Assembly (NCBI RefSeq): GCF_000158915.1
Contig: NZ_GG657754.1
Coordinates: forward strand, 5,250,146 to 5,314,145
Reading direction: 5' to 3'
Length of the DNA stretch: 64,000 nt
From: Streptomyces himastatinicus ATCC 53653
GTDB lineage: Bacteria > Actinomycetota > Actinomycetes > Streptomycetales > Streptomycetaceae
Below are positions 49,367 through 57,864 of this stretch, piece after piece. How positions within the stretch are numbered: the stretch's first letter is position 1; each line of letters opens with the position of its first letter. Position numbers and translations under genes: made by a program. The notes under the pieces are model-generated. The model was given only the letters and a program-made list of their open reading frames with translations. It made no database searches and was not told the DNA's origin.

Positions 49367-49603
49367 ATGGCGAAGCCGCCTGCTCGCAAGCCTAAGAAGA
49401 AGGTTTGCGTGTTCTGCAAGGAGAAGATCTCCTACGTCGACTACAAGGACACGAACCTGCTGCGGAAGTTCATTTCCGACCGCGGCAAGATCCGTGCCCG
49501 CCGGGTCACCGGCAACTGCACTCAGCACCAGCGCGATGTCGCCACGGCCGTGAAGAACAGCCGTGAGATGGCGCTGCTGCCCTACACGTCCACCGCGCGA
49601 TAA
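49367..49603 (+). CDS. rpsR: 30S ribosomal protein S18, zinc-binding form
   Basis: 78 residues. Basic start [20 protein letters not shown], then [20 protein letters not shown] and [20 protein letters not shown]. Cysteines in CVFC plus GNCTQH make this the zinc-containing (C+) S18. Streptomyces usually also encodes a zinc-free paralogue elsewhere, switched on by zinc starvation. It partners with S6 encoded upstream. Confidence 0.96.
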   Translation: MAKPPARKPKKKVCVFCKEKISYVDYKDTNLLRKFISDRGKIRARRVTGNCTQHQRDVATAVKNSREMALLPYTSTAR

Positions 49604-49621
49604 GGGAAGGGTGACCGAGTC

Positions 49622-50068
49622 ATGAAGATCATCCTCACCCACGAGGTCTCCGGCCTCGGCGCTGCCGGTGACGTCGTGGACGTCCGCGACGGGTACGCCC
49701 GTAACTACCTGGTTCCCCGTGGTCTCGCGATCCGCTGGACCAAGGGTGGCGAGAAGGACGTCGAGCAGATCCGCCGCGGTCGTCGCATCCGCGAGATCGC
49801 CACGATCGAGCAGGCCAACGAGGTCAAGGCGCGGCTCGAGGGCGTCAAGGTCCAGCTGAAGACCCGTGCCGGCGACGCCGGCCGGCTGTTCGGCTCCGTC
49901 ACCCCGGCCGACATCGCCTCGGCGATCAAGGACGCGGGTGGCCCGGACGTCGACAAGCGCCGTATCGAGGTGCCGCAGCCGATCAAGACCCTGGGCGCGC
50001 ACCAGGTGTCGGTCCGGCTGCACGCCGAGGTTGCCGCGAAGGTCGGCGTCGAGGTCGTCGCCGCCTGA
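49622..50068 (+). CDS. rplI: 50S ribosomal protein L9
   Basis: 148 residues. N-terminal domain [40 protein letters not shown], a long connecting helix, and C-terminal domain [20 protein letters not shown]. It binds 23S rRNA domain V at the L1 stalk base. Last gene of the operon, 18 bases after rpsR, and ends at the hairpin at 50100. Confidence 0.97.
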   Translation: MKIILTHEVSGLGAAGDVVDVRDGYARNYLVPRGLAIRWTKGGEKDVEQIRRGRRIREIATIEQANEVKARLEGVKVQLKTRAGDAGRLFGSVTPADIASAIKDAGGPDVDKRRIEVPQPIKTLGAHQVSVRLHAEVAAKVGVEVVAA

Positions 50069-50099
50069 CGCAGTGCTCGGCTGAGCCTGTGCATATGAG

Positions 50100-50128
50100 A
50101 GGGCCGCACTCCACGGGGGTGCGGCCCT
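50100..50128 (+). terminator. rpsF operon terminator
   Basis: Hairpin AGGGCCGCAC (50100-50109) with GTGCGGCCCT (50119-50128), followed by TCTCGCTG, 31 bases after the rplI stop. Confidence 0.75.
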
Positions 50129-50144
50129 TCTCGCTGTCCGGCCT

Positions 50145-50220
50145 CGCCGTGCGGCCTCGCTCCATGGCGTGCCCCCGCGTGCGGCTCAAGCCCGCCGTGC
50201 GGCTCGCCCCGCCGTGCGGC
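50145..50220. repeat. CGTGCGGCTC direct repeats
   Basis: Four copies of a GCCGTGCGGCTC-like word, about 17-30 bases apart, in the gap between rplI and the MATE gene. Non-coding; role unknown. Confidence 0.5.
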
Positions 50221-51561
50221 TCAGGCCCGGGTCGCGCCGGTGACGATCCACCGCCCGGAGCGGGCGCGCAGCCAGAGGGTCGCCAGCCGGAGCGCCATCA
50301 TCAGCGCCATGGTCCACCACACGGCGGTCAGTCCCCCGCCCCACACGGGGACGAGGAGCGCGACCGGGGCGAAGACCGCGAGGGTGACGATCATGGCCCC
50401 CGCGAGATACGGACCGTCGCCCGCGCCCATCAGCACCCCGTCGAGGACGTAGACCACACCCGAGACGGCCTGGAAGAGGGCTGTCACCAGCATCACCGGC
50501 AACAGGGCGTCCTTGCCCGCGGTGTCCGTGGTGAAGAGAGGGATGAACAGCGGGCGGGAGGCGATCACCAGCAGGCCGAGCACGAAGCCCGCGACGATGC
50601 CCCACTGGACCATGCGGCGGCAGGCGGCGCGAGCCCCAGCGGCGTCCTCCGCTCCCAGATAGCGCCCGATGATGGCCTGACCCGCGATGGCGATGGCGTC
50701 CAGCGCGAACGCCAGCAGGGTCCACAGGGTCAGCACGATCTGGTGGGCGGCGACCTCGGTGTCCCCGAGGCGGGCCGCCACCGCCGTCGCGATGAGCATC
50801 ACGGCGCGCAGCGAGAGCGTACGGACCAGCAGCGGCGCCCCGGCGTGGGCGCAGGCCCGGATCCCGGCGGCGTCGGGACGCAGCGACGTACCGTGGCGCC
50901 GGGCTCCCCGGACGACCACCGCGAGGTAGACGGCGGCCATGGCCCACTGGGCGATCGCCGTTCCCCAGGCGGAGCCCGCTATGCCGAGCCCGGCGCCGTA
51001 GACGAGGCCCGCGTTGAGCGCGGCGTTGGCCGTGAAGCCGCCGATGGCCACGTACAGCGGGGTACGGGTGTCCTGGAGGCCGCGCAGCACCCCGGTGGCG
51101 GCGAGCACCACGAGCATCGCGGGGATGCCGAGGGCGCTGATGCGCAGATAGGTGACCGCGTAGGGGGCGGCGGTGTCGGAGGCGCCGAAGAGGTCCACGA
51201 GGCCGGGTGCGGTGGGGAGGGCGGTGGCGATGACGGCGGCGCCGAGCAGCAGGGCGAGCCAGATGCCGTCCATGCCCTGCCGGATCGCGCCGGGGAGATC
51301 GCCCGCGCCGACCCGGCGGGCCACGGCGGCGGTGGTGGCGTAGGCGAGGAAGACGAAGATGTTCACCGCGGTGGTCAGCAGGGCGGCAGCGACGCCCAGA
51401 CCGGCGAGCTGTGGGGTGCCGAGATGGCCGACGATGGCGCTGTCGACCATGACGAAGAGGGGTTCCGCCACGAGGGCGCCGAAGGCGGGAACGGCGAGGG
51501 CGATGATCTCGCGGTCATGCCGACGGACGGTGCTCCGGGCGCTCGCGGGGGCCTGTGTCAT
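50221..51561 (-). CDS. MATE-family efflux transporter (DinF-like)
   Basis: 446 residues with about 12 membrane helices in two MatE repeats: IIALAVPAFGALVAEPLFVM, VDSAIVGHLGTPQLAGLGVA, RGLQDTRTPLYVAIGGFTAN and VAAHQIVLTLWTLLAFALDA. It exchanges Na+ or H+ for cationic or drug-like compounds; the DinF branch is the closest match. It converges on the rplI terminator and is divergent from dnaB. It is commonly found between rplI and dnaB in streptomycetes. Confidence 0.92.
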   Translation of the reverse strand: MTQAPASARSTVRRHDREIIALAVPAFGALVAEPLFVMVDSAIVGHLGTPQLAGLGVAAALLTTAVNIFVFLAYATTAAVARRVGAGDLPGAIRQGMDGIWLALLLGAAVIATALPTAPGLVDLFGASDTAAPYAVTYLRISALGIPAMLVVLAATGVLRGLQDTRTPLYVAIGGFTANAALNAGLVYGAGLGIAGSAWGTAIAQWAMAAVYLAVVVRGARRHGTSLRPDAAGIRACAHAGAPLLVRTLSLRAVMLIATAVAARLGDTEVAAHQIVLTLWTLLAFALDAIAIAGQAIIGRYLGAEDAAGARAACRRMVQWGIVAGFVLGLLVIASRPLFIPLFTTDTAGKDALLPVMLVTALFQAVSGVVYVLDGVLMGAGDGPYLAGAMIVTLAVFAPVALLVPVWGGGLTAVWWTMALMMALRLATLWLRARSGRWIVTGATRA

Positions 51562-52036
51562 GGAGGCAATCTAATCTTCCACAGGTAAGAGACACAAGAC
51601 AGATGCAGTCCTTACATGACGGCGCTCGCGACGCTTGCCTCTGCGCCGTTTGTCGTGATCTTGCATCGGGTGTGGAAGTTTTTCTTCTGCACAGCCACTG
51701 GATAGAGAAATTGCAGGTCAGCGCGGTGTCTCTGGGGTGATTGTGTGTTTGTCCACAGCGCTGTCCCCCGGCCCGTGCACAGGTTCACGCGACTTCTCCA
51801 CAGGATGGATCGCATCATCCACATGCCCTGTGGATAACCGAGTTGGCCGGTAGCCCCGACGGGCCTACCGTTGTCCGGCGCCCGCCATCTGTTCCGGCCT
51901 CGAATCCACCAGAACTCGACGCGTCGTGAGCGGAAGCCGGGCGCCCTGTTTGTCATAGCCCTGATTGTCAGAGCCGTGCCGTAAGACTGAGGACGTCGCG
52001 GCGGGATCCGCACCGCGGACGGGAGGAGGTGGCGGG
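51562..52036. other. MATE-dnaB divergent region
   Basis: 475 bases with no credible gene. The centre holds a compact group of DnaA boxes (51749-51837). The remainder must include the promoters of dnaB and the MATE gene; no consensus is obvious. Confidence 0.6.
51749..51837. promoter_or_regulatory. Cluster of four DnaA boxes upstream of dnaB
   Basis: TTGTCCACA (51749-51757, perfect), TTCTCCACA (51794-51802, 8/9), TCATCCACA (51815-51823, 7/9) and TGTGGATAA (51829-51837, the perfect reverse of TTATCCACA) lie within 89 bases. This may let DnaA regulate dnaB or titrate DnaA away from oriC. Confidence 0.7.
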
Positions 52037-53530
52037 GTGAGCGTGCCCGAGCCCATGGACGACCCATGGGCGGACTCCGGCCCGGCCGAGTTCCCGTCCC
52101 CCCGCTTCCGCCGTGGCGAAGGCGGCGGCCGCGGTGAGGGCGGCGGCCGGGGGCGTGACGATCAGCATGACCGCGGCCGCGACGGCGGCGCCTGGGAAGG
52201 CTCCGGCTTCGAGCGGGTCCCGCCGCAGGACCTCGACGCCGAGCAGTCCGTGCTCGGCGGCATGCTGCTCTCCAAGGACGCCATCGCCGATGTGGTCGAG
52301 GTCCTCCAGGGCAACGACTTCTACCGCCCCGCCCACGAGACCGTCTACCAGGCGATCCTGGACCTCTACGCGAAGGGCGAGCCGGCCGACCCGATCACGG
52401 TCGCGGCCGAGCTGACCAAGCGCGGCGAGATCGCCAAGGTCGGCGGTGCCTCGTATCTCCACACCCTGGTCCAGTCGGTCCCCACCGCGGCCAACGCCGA
52501 GTACTACGCGGAGATCGTCCACGAGCGCGCCGTGCTGCGCCGCCTGGTCGAGGCGGGCACCCGCATCACCCAGATGGGATACGCGGCGGACGGGGACGTC
52601 GACGAGATCGTCAACAACGCCCAGGCGGAGATCTACGCCGTCACCGAGCAGCGGACCAGCGAGGACTATCTGCCGCTCGGCGACATCATGGAGGGCGCGC
52701 TCGACGAGATCGAGGCGATCGGTTCGCGCAGCGGCCAGATGTCCGGCGTGCCCACCGGCTTCACCGACCTGGACTCGCTGACCAACGGCCTCCACCCCGG
52801 CCAGATGATCGTCATCGCGGCCCGGCCCGCCATGGGTAAGTCGACCCTCGCCCTCGACTTCGCCCGCGCCTGCTCGATCAAGAACAACCTGCCGAGCGTC
52901 ATCTTCTCCCTGGAGATGGGGCGCAACGAGATCGCGATGCGTCTGCTGTCCGCCGAGGCCCGGGTGGCGCTGCACCACATGCGCTCCGGCAGCATGACCG
53001 ACGAGGACTGGACCCGGCTCGCCCGGCGCATGCCGGACGTGTCCCAGGCCCCGTTGTTCATCGACGACTCCCCGAACCTGTCGATGATGGAGATCCGCGC
53101 CAAGTGCCGCCGCCTCAAGCAGCGCAGCGATCTCCAGCTGGTCGTCATCGACTACCTCCAGCTGATGCAGTCCGGCGGCGCCCGGCGCCCCGAGAGCCGT
53201 CAGCAGGAGGTCTCGGACATGTCGCGAAACCTCAAGCTGCTGGCCAAGGAGCTGGAGGTGCCGGTGATCGCGCTCTCCCAGCTGAACCGTGGTCCCGAGC
53301 AGCGCACCGACAAGAAGCCGATGGTCTCGGACCTCCGCGAATCCGGTTCCATCGAGCAGGACGCCGACATGGTCATCCTGCTGCACCGCGAGGACGCGTA
53401 CGAGAAGGAGTCCCCGCGCGCGGGTGAGGCCGACCTGATCGTGGCCAAGCACCGTAACGGTCCGACGGCCACCATCACCGTCGCCTTCCAGGGCCACTAC
53501 TCGCGCTTCGTGGACATGGCCCAGACCTGA
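52037..53530 (+). CDS. dnaB: Replicative DNA helicase DnaB
   Basis: 497 residues from GTG 52037 after GGGAGGAGG. A ~60-residue Gly/Arg/Glu-rich start precedes the N-terminal collar domain (VPPQDLDAEQSVLGGMLLSK). The RecA-like motor has Walker A ARPAMGKST (about 261-269), VIFSLEMGRNEIAMR, Walker B LVVIDYLQLMQ and arginine-finger region DLRESGSIEQDADMVILLHR. The hexamer unwinds DNA at the fork and is likely loaded by DciA. No intein interrupts the P-loop, a site often invaded in other bacteria. Confidence 0.97.
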   Translation: MSVPEPMDDPWADSGPAEFPSPRFRRGEGGGRGEGGGRGRDDQHDRGRDGGAWEGSGFERVPPQDLDAEQSVLGGMLLSKDAIADVVEVLQGNDFYRPAHETVYQAILDLYAKGEPADPITVAAELTKRGEIAKVGGASYLHTLVQSVPTAANAEYYAEIVHERAVLRRLVEAGTRITQMGYAADGDVDEIVNNAQAEIYAVTEQRTSEDYLPLGDIMEGALDEIEAIGSRSGQMSGVPTGFTDLDSLTNGLHPGQMIVIAARPAMGKSTLALDFARACSIKNNLPSVIFSLEMGRNEIAMRLLSAEARVALHHMRSGSMTDEDWTRLARRMPDVSQAPLFIDDSPNLSMMEIRAKCRRLKQRSDLQLVVIDYLQLMQSGGARRPESRQQEVSDMSRNLKLLAKELEVPVIALSQLNRGPEQRTDKKPMVSDLRESGSIEQDADMVILLHREDAYEKESPRAGEADLIVAKHRNGPTATITVAFQGHYSRFVDMAQT

Positions 53531-53746
53531 CCCCGGCGGCTGTAGGTTCTCAAATTTCGTGTCGGATTCTCAGGCAGTCCGACCTGGGGGTGGGTATGGA
53601 GGCGGAGGTCTGCTTCCGGCGGCAGGGTGGGAACGTTGAAGCCCGGCCCTGGAAATCTGTTTGTAGGGTGCCGCGCTCTCATTGAGCGGTCCAATCCCGC
53701 TCGCTGGGAAGCAGTTGCTTCTGGCGCCTCCGAAGCAGCCGAGTCC
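53531..53746. other. Intergenic dnaB-oxidoreductase gap
   Basis: 216 bases between convergent ends. I see no hairpin with a T-run, no repeat and no credible gene; this is where the conserved origin-region synteny stops and more variable genes begin. Confidence 0.5.
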
Positions 53747-54805
53747 TCATAGCTCCACCAGGACCGCTCCCACGTGGTGGCCTTCGATCAGTTCGCGCAG
53801 GGCCCTGGGGGCGTTGTCGAGGCCGTGCAGCCGGGAGTGCGGGAAGGTCAGCGTGCCGTCGCGCAGCCCGGCGCCGAACTGGTGGTGCCACTCGGGGATC
53901 AGGTCGAGGTGGTCTGCGTGGAGGACGGTGCCGCGCAGCGTGATGCCCCGGGTCAGCAGGGAGAAGGTGTCGATGGCCGTCGCCGGGGTGCCGGCCTCCG
54001 TGAGCTGGGCGCCCAGCGCGCCGACGAGGCCGATACGGGCACCCCGGTTGGCCACGGCGATCGATGCCTGGAGCTGCTCGCCGCCGACGGTGTCGATCAC
54101 CGCGTCGACGCCCTCCGGAGCCGCGGCGCGCAGCTGCTCCTCGATCGGTCCCGCGCCGCGGAGCACGACGGCGTCGTAGCCGAGTTCCTCGCGCAGGATG
54201 TCCGCCTTCCGCTGCGAGCCGACACTGCCGATGACGCGCCGGGCCCCGCGCAGTCGGGCGGCCTGCCCGGCGAGGGAGCCCACACCGCCTGCCGCGCCGG
54301 TGACGAAGACCGTGTCCCCGGGGCTTACCTCGGCTCCCCGGGTGACGCCCATCCAGGCCGTGGGCCCTTGCGACAGGTAGGCGGCAGGGTCGGGCAGCAG
54401 GTCGGGGTCGACGCGCTGGGCGTCGGAGGGGCCCAGCAGGGCGAACTCGCGCCAGCCGAGATCGTGCTGGACGAGGTCGCCGGGCGCGAAACCGGTGCCG
54501 GGAGCGGCTACGACTTCGCCGATCGCGGGGCCGTACAGCGGCTCACCGAGCGCGAAGGGGCGCATCGGCACGTCAGTCGTCTCGTCCATGAGCGTCCGCA
54601 TCACGGCGGCCACGCTCATCACCTTGGTGCGGACGAGGAGCCGGCCGGGCTCGGGGGAGGGCGTCGGGACCTCGGCGATCTCGAAGAGATCGTCCGTGAG
54701 CGGTGTACCCGGCGAGGGACGGGCGGCCAACCGGACCTCGCGGTGGGTGCGCAGGCCGTGGTGGGCGCGGGGGGCGTGGCGGCTGTCGGAGGGTGCAGTG
54801 GTCAT
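53747..54805 (-). CDS. MDR-family NADPH:quinone-type oxidoreductase
   Basis: 352 residues from ATG 54803-54805 (MTTAPSDSRHAPRAHHGLRT), with CGGGAGACG upstream. Medium-chain dehydrogenase/reductase fold lacking catalytic zinc cysteines. Motifs: GRLLVRTKVMSVAAVMRTLM, YLSQGPTAWMGVTRGAEVSP and the dinucleotide-binding GAAGGVGSLAGQAARLRGAR. The arrangement resembles CurA/leukotriene B4 reductase-type enzymes that reduce double bonds of enones with NADPH; the exact substrate is unknown. It is divergent from a LysR regulator that probably controls it. Confidence 0.92.
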   Translation of the reverse strand: MTTAPSDSRHAPRAHHGLRTHREVRLAARPSPGTPLTDDLFEIAEVPTPSPEPGRLLVRTKVMSVAAVMRTLMDETTDVPMRPFALGEPLYGPAIGEVVAAPGTGFAPGDLVQHDLGWREFALLGPSDAQRVDPDLLPDPAAYLSQGPTAWMGVTRGAEVSPGDTVFVTGAAGGVGSLAGQAARLRGARRVIGSVGSQRKADILREELGYDAVVLRGAGPIEEQLRAAAPEGVDAVIDTVGGEQLQASIAVANRGARIGLVGALGAQLTEAGTPATAIDTFSLLTRGITLRGTVLHADHLDLIPEWHHQFGAGLRDGTLTFPHSRLHGLDNAPRALRELIEGHHVGAVLVEL

Positions 54806-54920
54806 GGCGGTCGTCTCCCGGAGGGGTTCGCTTCGTGCGCCCTCCACGTTCTGCCCCCTGGCCGATCATGTCCAACGAACAGTTTTGCTCGCAGCCATCA
54901 CCTGGGGAGATGGTTGGGGG
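54806..54920. promoter_or_regulatory. Divergent oxidoreductase-lysR promoter region
   Basis: 115 bases between divergent starts; by family rule the LysR protein should bind here, but I cannot pick out a T-N11-A site with confidence. Confidence 0.45.
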
Positions 54921-55811
54921 ATGGAGTTGCGGCAGTTGGAGTGCTTTGTTGCGGTGGCAGAGGAGTCGAGCTTCACCCGCGCTGCGGCCCGGTTGCACGT
55001 CGTGCAGTCGGCTGTGTCGGCGACGATTGCCGCCCTGGAGCGGGAGTTGGACGCCAGATTGCTGGAGCGCACCTCCAGACGGGTCGAGCTCTCGGATGCG
55101 GGGCGCGTGCTGCTACCGAAGGCCCGAGCGGCCCTCGACGCCGCGCAGGACGCGCGTGACGCAGTCGACGACGTCAACGGTGGCGTCCGAGGAACGCTGC
55201 GCATAGGAACGATGAGTTCACTCGGGCTGATCGATTTGCCCTCGCTGCTGGGCCGCTTCCACCGCGAGCACCCCCCTGTCTCCGTGCGCCTGGCCACCGC
55301 GGCGTCGTGCGGCGGCTCACCCGGGCTCGTCGAGGCGCTCACAGAGGGGAGGCTCGACCTCGCGTTCGTCTCGATGCCCGGCCCTCCGCCGGTCGGCGCG
55401 CAGTGGAAAGACGTCACCACGACGCCGTTGGATCTCGTCGTTCCCGCGGGCCACCGGCTTGCTGACCGCAGCCGGGTGGCGCTCGGAGAACTGGCCGGTG
55501 AAGCGTTCGTCGACTTTCCAGCCGGTTACGGCAACCGCGCTGTGACGGATCGCGCATTCACCGCGGCCGGGCTTACGCGCCACGTCACCATCGAGATCAC
55601 CGCCATCGGGGACGGCGCCGACTTCGTCCGCCACGGCCTGGGCGTCGCTCTGCTGCCCCGGGGCAGTGCCGAGCCCGGCGACGACCTCGTCTCGCTGCCT
55701 GTTACCGGAGCGGACCTCGACTGGCCCATATCCCTGGCCACGTCCAGCGACCGAACGCCGAGCGCGGCGGCCCGTGCCTTCCAGCGCCTGGTCGACGAGC
55801 ATCTGCGGTGA
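54921..55811 (+). CDS. LysR-family transcriptional regulator
   Basis: 296 residues from ATG 54921. N-terminal winged HTH MELRQLECFVAVAEESSFTR, AAARLHVVQSAVSATIAALE; then the periplasmic-binding-protein-like effector domain (LRIGTMSSLGLIDLPSLLGR, LDLAFVSMPGPPPVGAQW). It is divergent from the NADPH oxidoreductase, the classic arrangement in which a LysR protein activates its neighbour in response to a substrate. The effector is unknown. It converges on the deformylase gene. Confidence 0.94.
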   Translation: MELRQLECFVAVAEESSFTRAAARLHVVQSAVSATIAALERELDARLLERTSRRVELSDAGRVLLPKARAALDAAQDARDAVDDVNGGVRGTLRIGTMSSLGLIDLPSLLGRFHREHPPVSVRLATAASCGGSPGLVEALTEGRLDLAFVSMPGPPPVGAQWKDVTTTPLDLVVPAGHRLADRSRVALGELAGEAFVDFPAGYGNRAVTDRAFTAAGLTRHVTIEITAIGDGADFVRHGLGVALLPRGSAEPGDDLVSLPVTGADLDWPISLATSSDRTPSAAARAFQRLVDEHLR

Positions 55812-55863
55812 CTCGGCGGGGCGCGTACGGTGCCGCGCGGGGCCGCGCCAACCGCTGCCCGCT

Positions 55864-56448
55864 TCAGGCCTGATCCCGGTCGGGCTTCAGGGCGGCGGCC
55901 TTGAGTGCGCGGCGCGCGAAGACGTCCTCGCGGCGCTCTTCCATCTGCCGCAGGGCGTCCTTGCGGTCCCGCTGGGAGAGCCGGTCGAGGTAGAGGTGGC
56001 CCATGAGGTGGTCCGTCTCGTGCTGGAGACACCGGGCGAAGTAGCCCTGCCCCTCGATGACCAGCGGGTTGCCGTCCTTGTCGAACCCGCGGACCACGGC
56101 GCGATCGGTGCGGGGGACCGCCATGGCGGCGCCGGGCACGGACAGACAGCCCTCGATGTCGTCGACCAGGCGGCGGTCACCCGGATCGGGCAGGTCCAGA
56201 ACCGGGTTGAGGATGTGGCCGACATGCCGGGCCCCGGTTTCGTCCGGGCAGTCGTACACGAACAGCCGCAGGTCGACGCCGACCTGATTGGCGGCCAGGC
56301 CCGCGCCGTCGGCCACGTACATGGTCAGGAACATGTCGTCGATCAGCGCCGCCAGCTCCGGCGTTCCGAACGTGGTCACCTCCTGGCACGGACGGCTCAG
56401 CACCTCCTCGCCCACCACCGTGATCCTGCGAACCGAGCCCCGTTCCAT
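55864..56448 (-). CDS. def: Peptide deformylase
   Basis: 194 residues from ATG 56446-56448 with GGGGAGAC upstream (an ATG at 56481 has no good site). It removes the formyl group from nascent proteins using Fe2+/Zn2+. The three motifs are GAGLAANQVG, EGCLSVPGA (metal-binding Cys) and QHETDHLMG (two His ligands and catalytic Glu). A basic C-terminal tail (RRALKAAALKPDRDQA) is present. It is probably one of several def genes in a streptomycete and is divergent from an HTH regulator with palindromic operators, an unusual setting for a housekeeping enzyme. Confidence 0.95.
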   Translation of the reverse strand: MERGSVRRITVVGEEVLSRPCQEVTTFGTPELAALIDDMFLTMYVADGAGLAANQVGVDLRLFVYDCPDETGARHVGHILNPVLDLPDPGDRRLVDDIEGCLSVPGAAMAVPRTDRAVVRGFDKDGNPLVIEGQGYFARCLQHETDHLMGHLYLDRLSQRDRKDALRQMEERREDVFARRALKAAALKPDRDQA

Positions 56449-56484
56449 GGCTGTCTCCCCATTTCGCGCCCTGCTTGCCAAGTG

Positions 56485-56511
56485 CTTTGCAAAGTAGCAG
56501 GCTTTGCAAAG
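56485..56511. promoter_or_regulatory. Two CTTTGCAAAG palindromes at the HTH gene start
   Basis: The self-complementary 10-mer CTTTGCAAAG occurs at 56485-56494 and 56502-56511, 17 bases centre to centre; the second overlaps the GTG start codon. A weaker CTTGCCAAG lies at 56474-56482. Likely operator for autoregulation and for the divergent def gene. Confidence 0.75.
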
Positions 56512-57056
56512 TGACTGAAGACGACGTCAACCTGCGCGACCATCACGTCCGCGCCGACCTGCTCGACCTGCTCGCCGAAGTCGGCACCGTCACGGCGACC
56601 GAGGCCGCCTCCCGGCTGGGCTACAGCTCCGGGCTCTGCTCGTTTCATCTGCGGCAGCTCGCACGCCACGGATACATCGAAGAGGCCCCTCACAACGGGG
56701 GCCGGGCGCGCCCCTGGCGACTGAAGCAGCACAGCCCCGCGGGCAATCTCGGGAGCGCGGAGGAGCAGTTCGGCGATCTGGCCCGGGGGCTGGAGGACGA
56801 GAGCTGGCAGCGATGGCTGACCCAGCGGGACCAGGCGCCGTCCGCATGGCGCCGTGACGAAGCCTTCAGCGCCGTCGCCTATCTGACGCCCGAGGAGATG
56901 AGCCGGGTCGCGGACGTCATCCGACGCGCGCTCGCGCCCTACCAGGACCGCGAACAACGCCCCCTGGCCCGGCCCGAGGGCGCCCGGCCGGTGGCCCTCA
57001 TCACCCGGCTCTTCCCTCTGCTTCCCCACACCCCGGACGGCGCGGACGAGGGCTGA
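56511..57056 (+). CDS. Winged-helix (ArsR-like) transcriptional regulator
   Basis: 181 residues from GTG 56511 (VTEDDVNLRDHHVRADLLDL). Residues about 12-75 form a winged helix of the ArsR/HTH_20 type (LLAEVGTVTATEAASRLGYS, GLCSFHLRQLARHGYIEEAP). The C-terminal part is helical with no known ligand domain. The start codon overlaps the second palindrome and no Shine-Dalgarno is visible, so the mRNA may be leaderless, common in Streptomyces. Divergent from the deformylase gene, 62 bases apart, so it probably represses both. Confidence 0.88.
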   Translation: MTEDDVNLRDHHVRADLLDLLAEVGTVTATEAASRLGYSSGLCSFHLRQLARHGYIEEAPHNGGRARPWRLKQHSPAGNLGSAEEQFGDLARGLEDESWQRWLTQRDQAPSAWRRDEAFSAVAYLTPEEMSRVADVIRRALAPYQDREQRPLARPEGARPVALITRLFPLLPHTPDGADEG

Positions 57057-57185
57057 GGGGGACGGTGGGCACCGCGGCTTGCCGTTTCCGCGAAAAACTT
57101 TGTCATAAGGGCACGGGTGCGGAGACGGTGTGCGCACCAGGCCGTGGGCGACCGGCGCCACGGCCCCCTACCGAAGGCGGAGCCG

Positions 57186-57788
57186 ATGGACGCGCAGTTC
57201 TGGGACGACATGTATCGCGGCGCCGACCAGCTCATGAGCGGCAACCCCAACGGCGTGCTCGTCACCGAAATCACCGACCTGGCGCCGGGACGGGCGCTCG
57301 ACATCGGATGCGGTGAGGGCGCCGACGCCATCTGGCTGGCCCGGCGCGGCTGGCAGGTCACCGCGCTCGACATCTCCCGGACGGCACTGGACCGTGCAGC
57401 CGCCGCGGCCCCGGACCTCTCCGACCGGGTGGTGTGGACCCGGACCGACCTGGCCGTCACGCCACCTCCGGCCGCCGCGTTCGACCTGGTGTCCGCCCAG
57501 TACTTCCCGCTCCTGCGCCGGCCGGGGCACACCGCGCTGCGCGGACTGCTGGACGCCGTCGCGCCCGGCGGCACCCTGCTCTTCGTCGGCCACGACCTCG
57601 CCGACGTACCCGCGCGCATGGAGAACGGCGTCGTCCCCGGCGACTACTACCAGCCCGGCGAGGTCGCCGGGCTCCTCGGCCACGACTGGACGGTCCTGGT
57701 CGACGAAACCCGGCCACGCACCGCTTCCGCCCCGCCCGGCACCCACCACACCAACGACACCGTCCTGCGCGCCCGGCGCCTGCGGTAG
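57186..57788 (+). CDS. SAM-dependent methyltransferase (class I)
   Basis: 200 residues from ATG 57186 (MDAQFWDDMYRGADQLMSGN) with GGCGGAG upstream. SAM-binding motif I is RALDIGCGEGADAIWLARRG, then VTALDISRTALDRAA and GGTLLFVGHDL. The FWDxxY start is typical of the tellurite-resistance/TehB-like and similar small-molecule methyltransferases. Substrate unknown. It stands 129 bases after the HTH gene. Confidence 0.9.
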   Translation: MDAQFWDDMYRGADQLMSGNPNGVLVTEITDLAPGRALDIGCGEGADAIWLARRGWQVTALDISRTALDRAAAAAPDLSDRVVWTRTDLAVTPPPAAAFDLVSAQYFPLLRRPGHTALRGLLDAVAPGGTLLFVGHDLADVPARMENGVVPGDYYQPGEVAGLLGHDWTVLVDETRPRTASAPPGTHHTNDTVLRARRLR

Positions 57789-57864
57789 TCCGCCCGCGCC
57801 AGCCCGCCTGCGGGAGTCCGAAACCTCGCCTCGCACCGGGCGCGGACGGCTAGTCTCCCCGTCC

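Noticed and set aside
52037..53530. Intein in dnaB (and gyrB/gyrA)
   Set aside because: The P-loop and neighbouring motifs are contiguous, and no splicing-motif sequence or length excess is present.
53531..53746. Insertion-sequence remnant after dnaB
   Set aside because: No terminal inverted repeats, target duplication or transposase motif could be seen.
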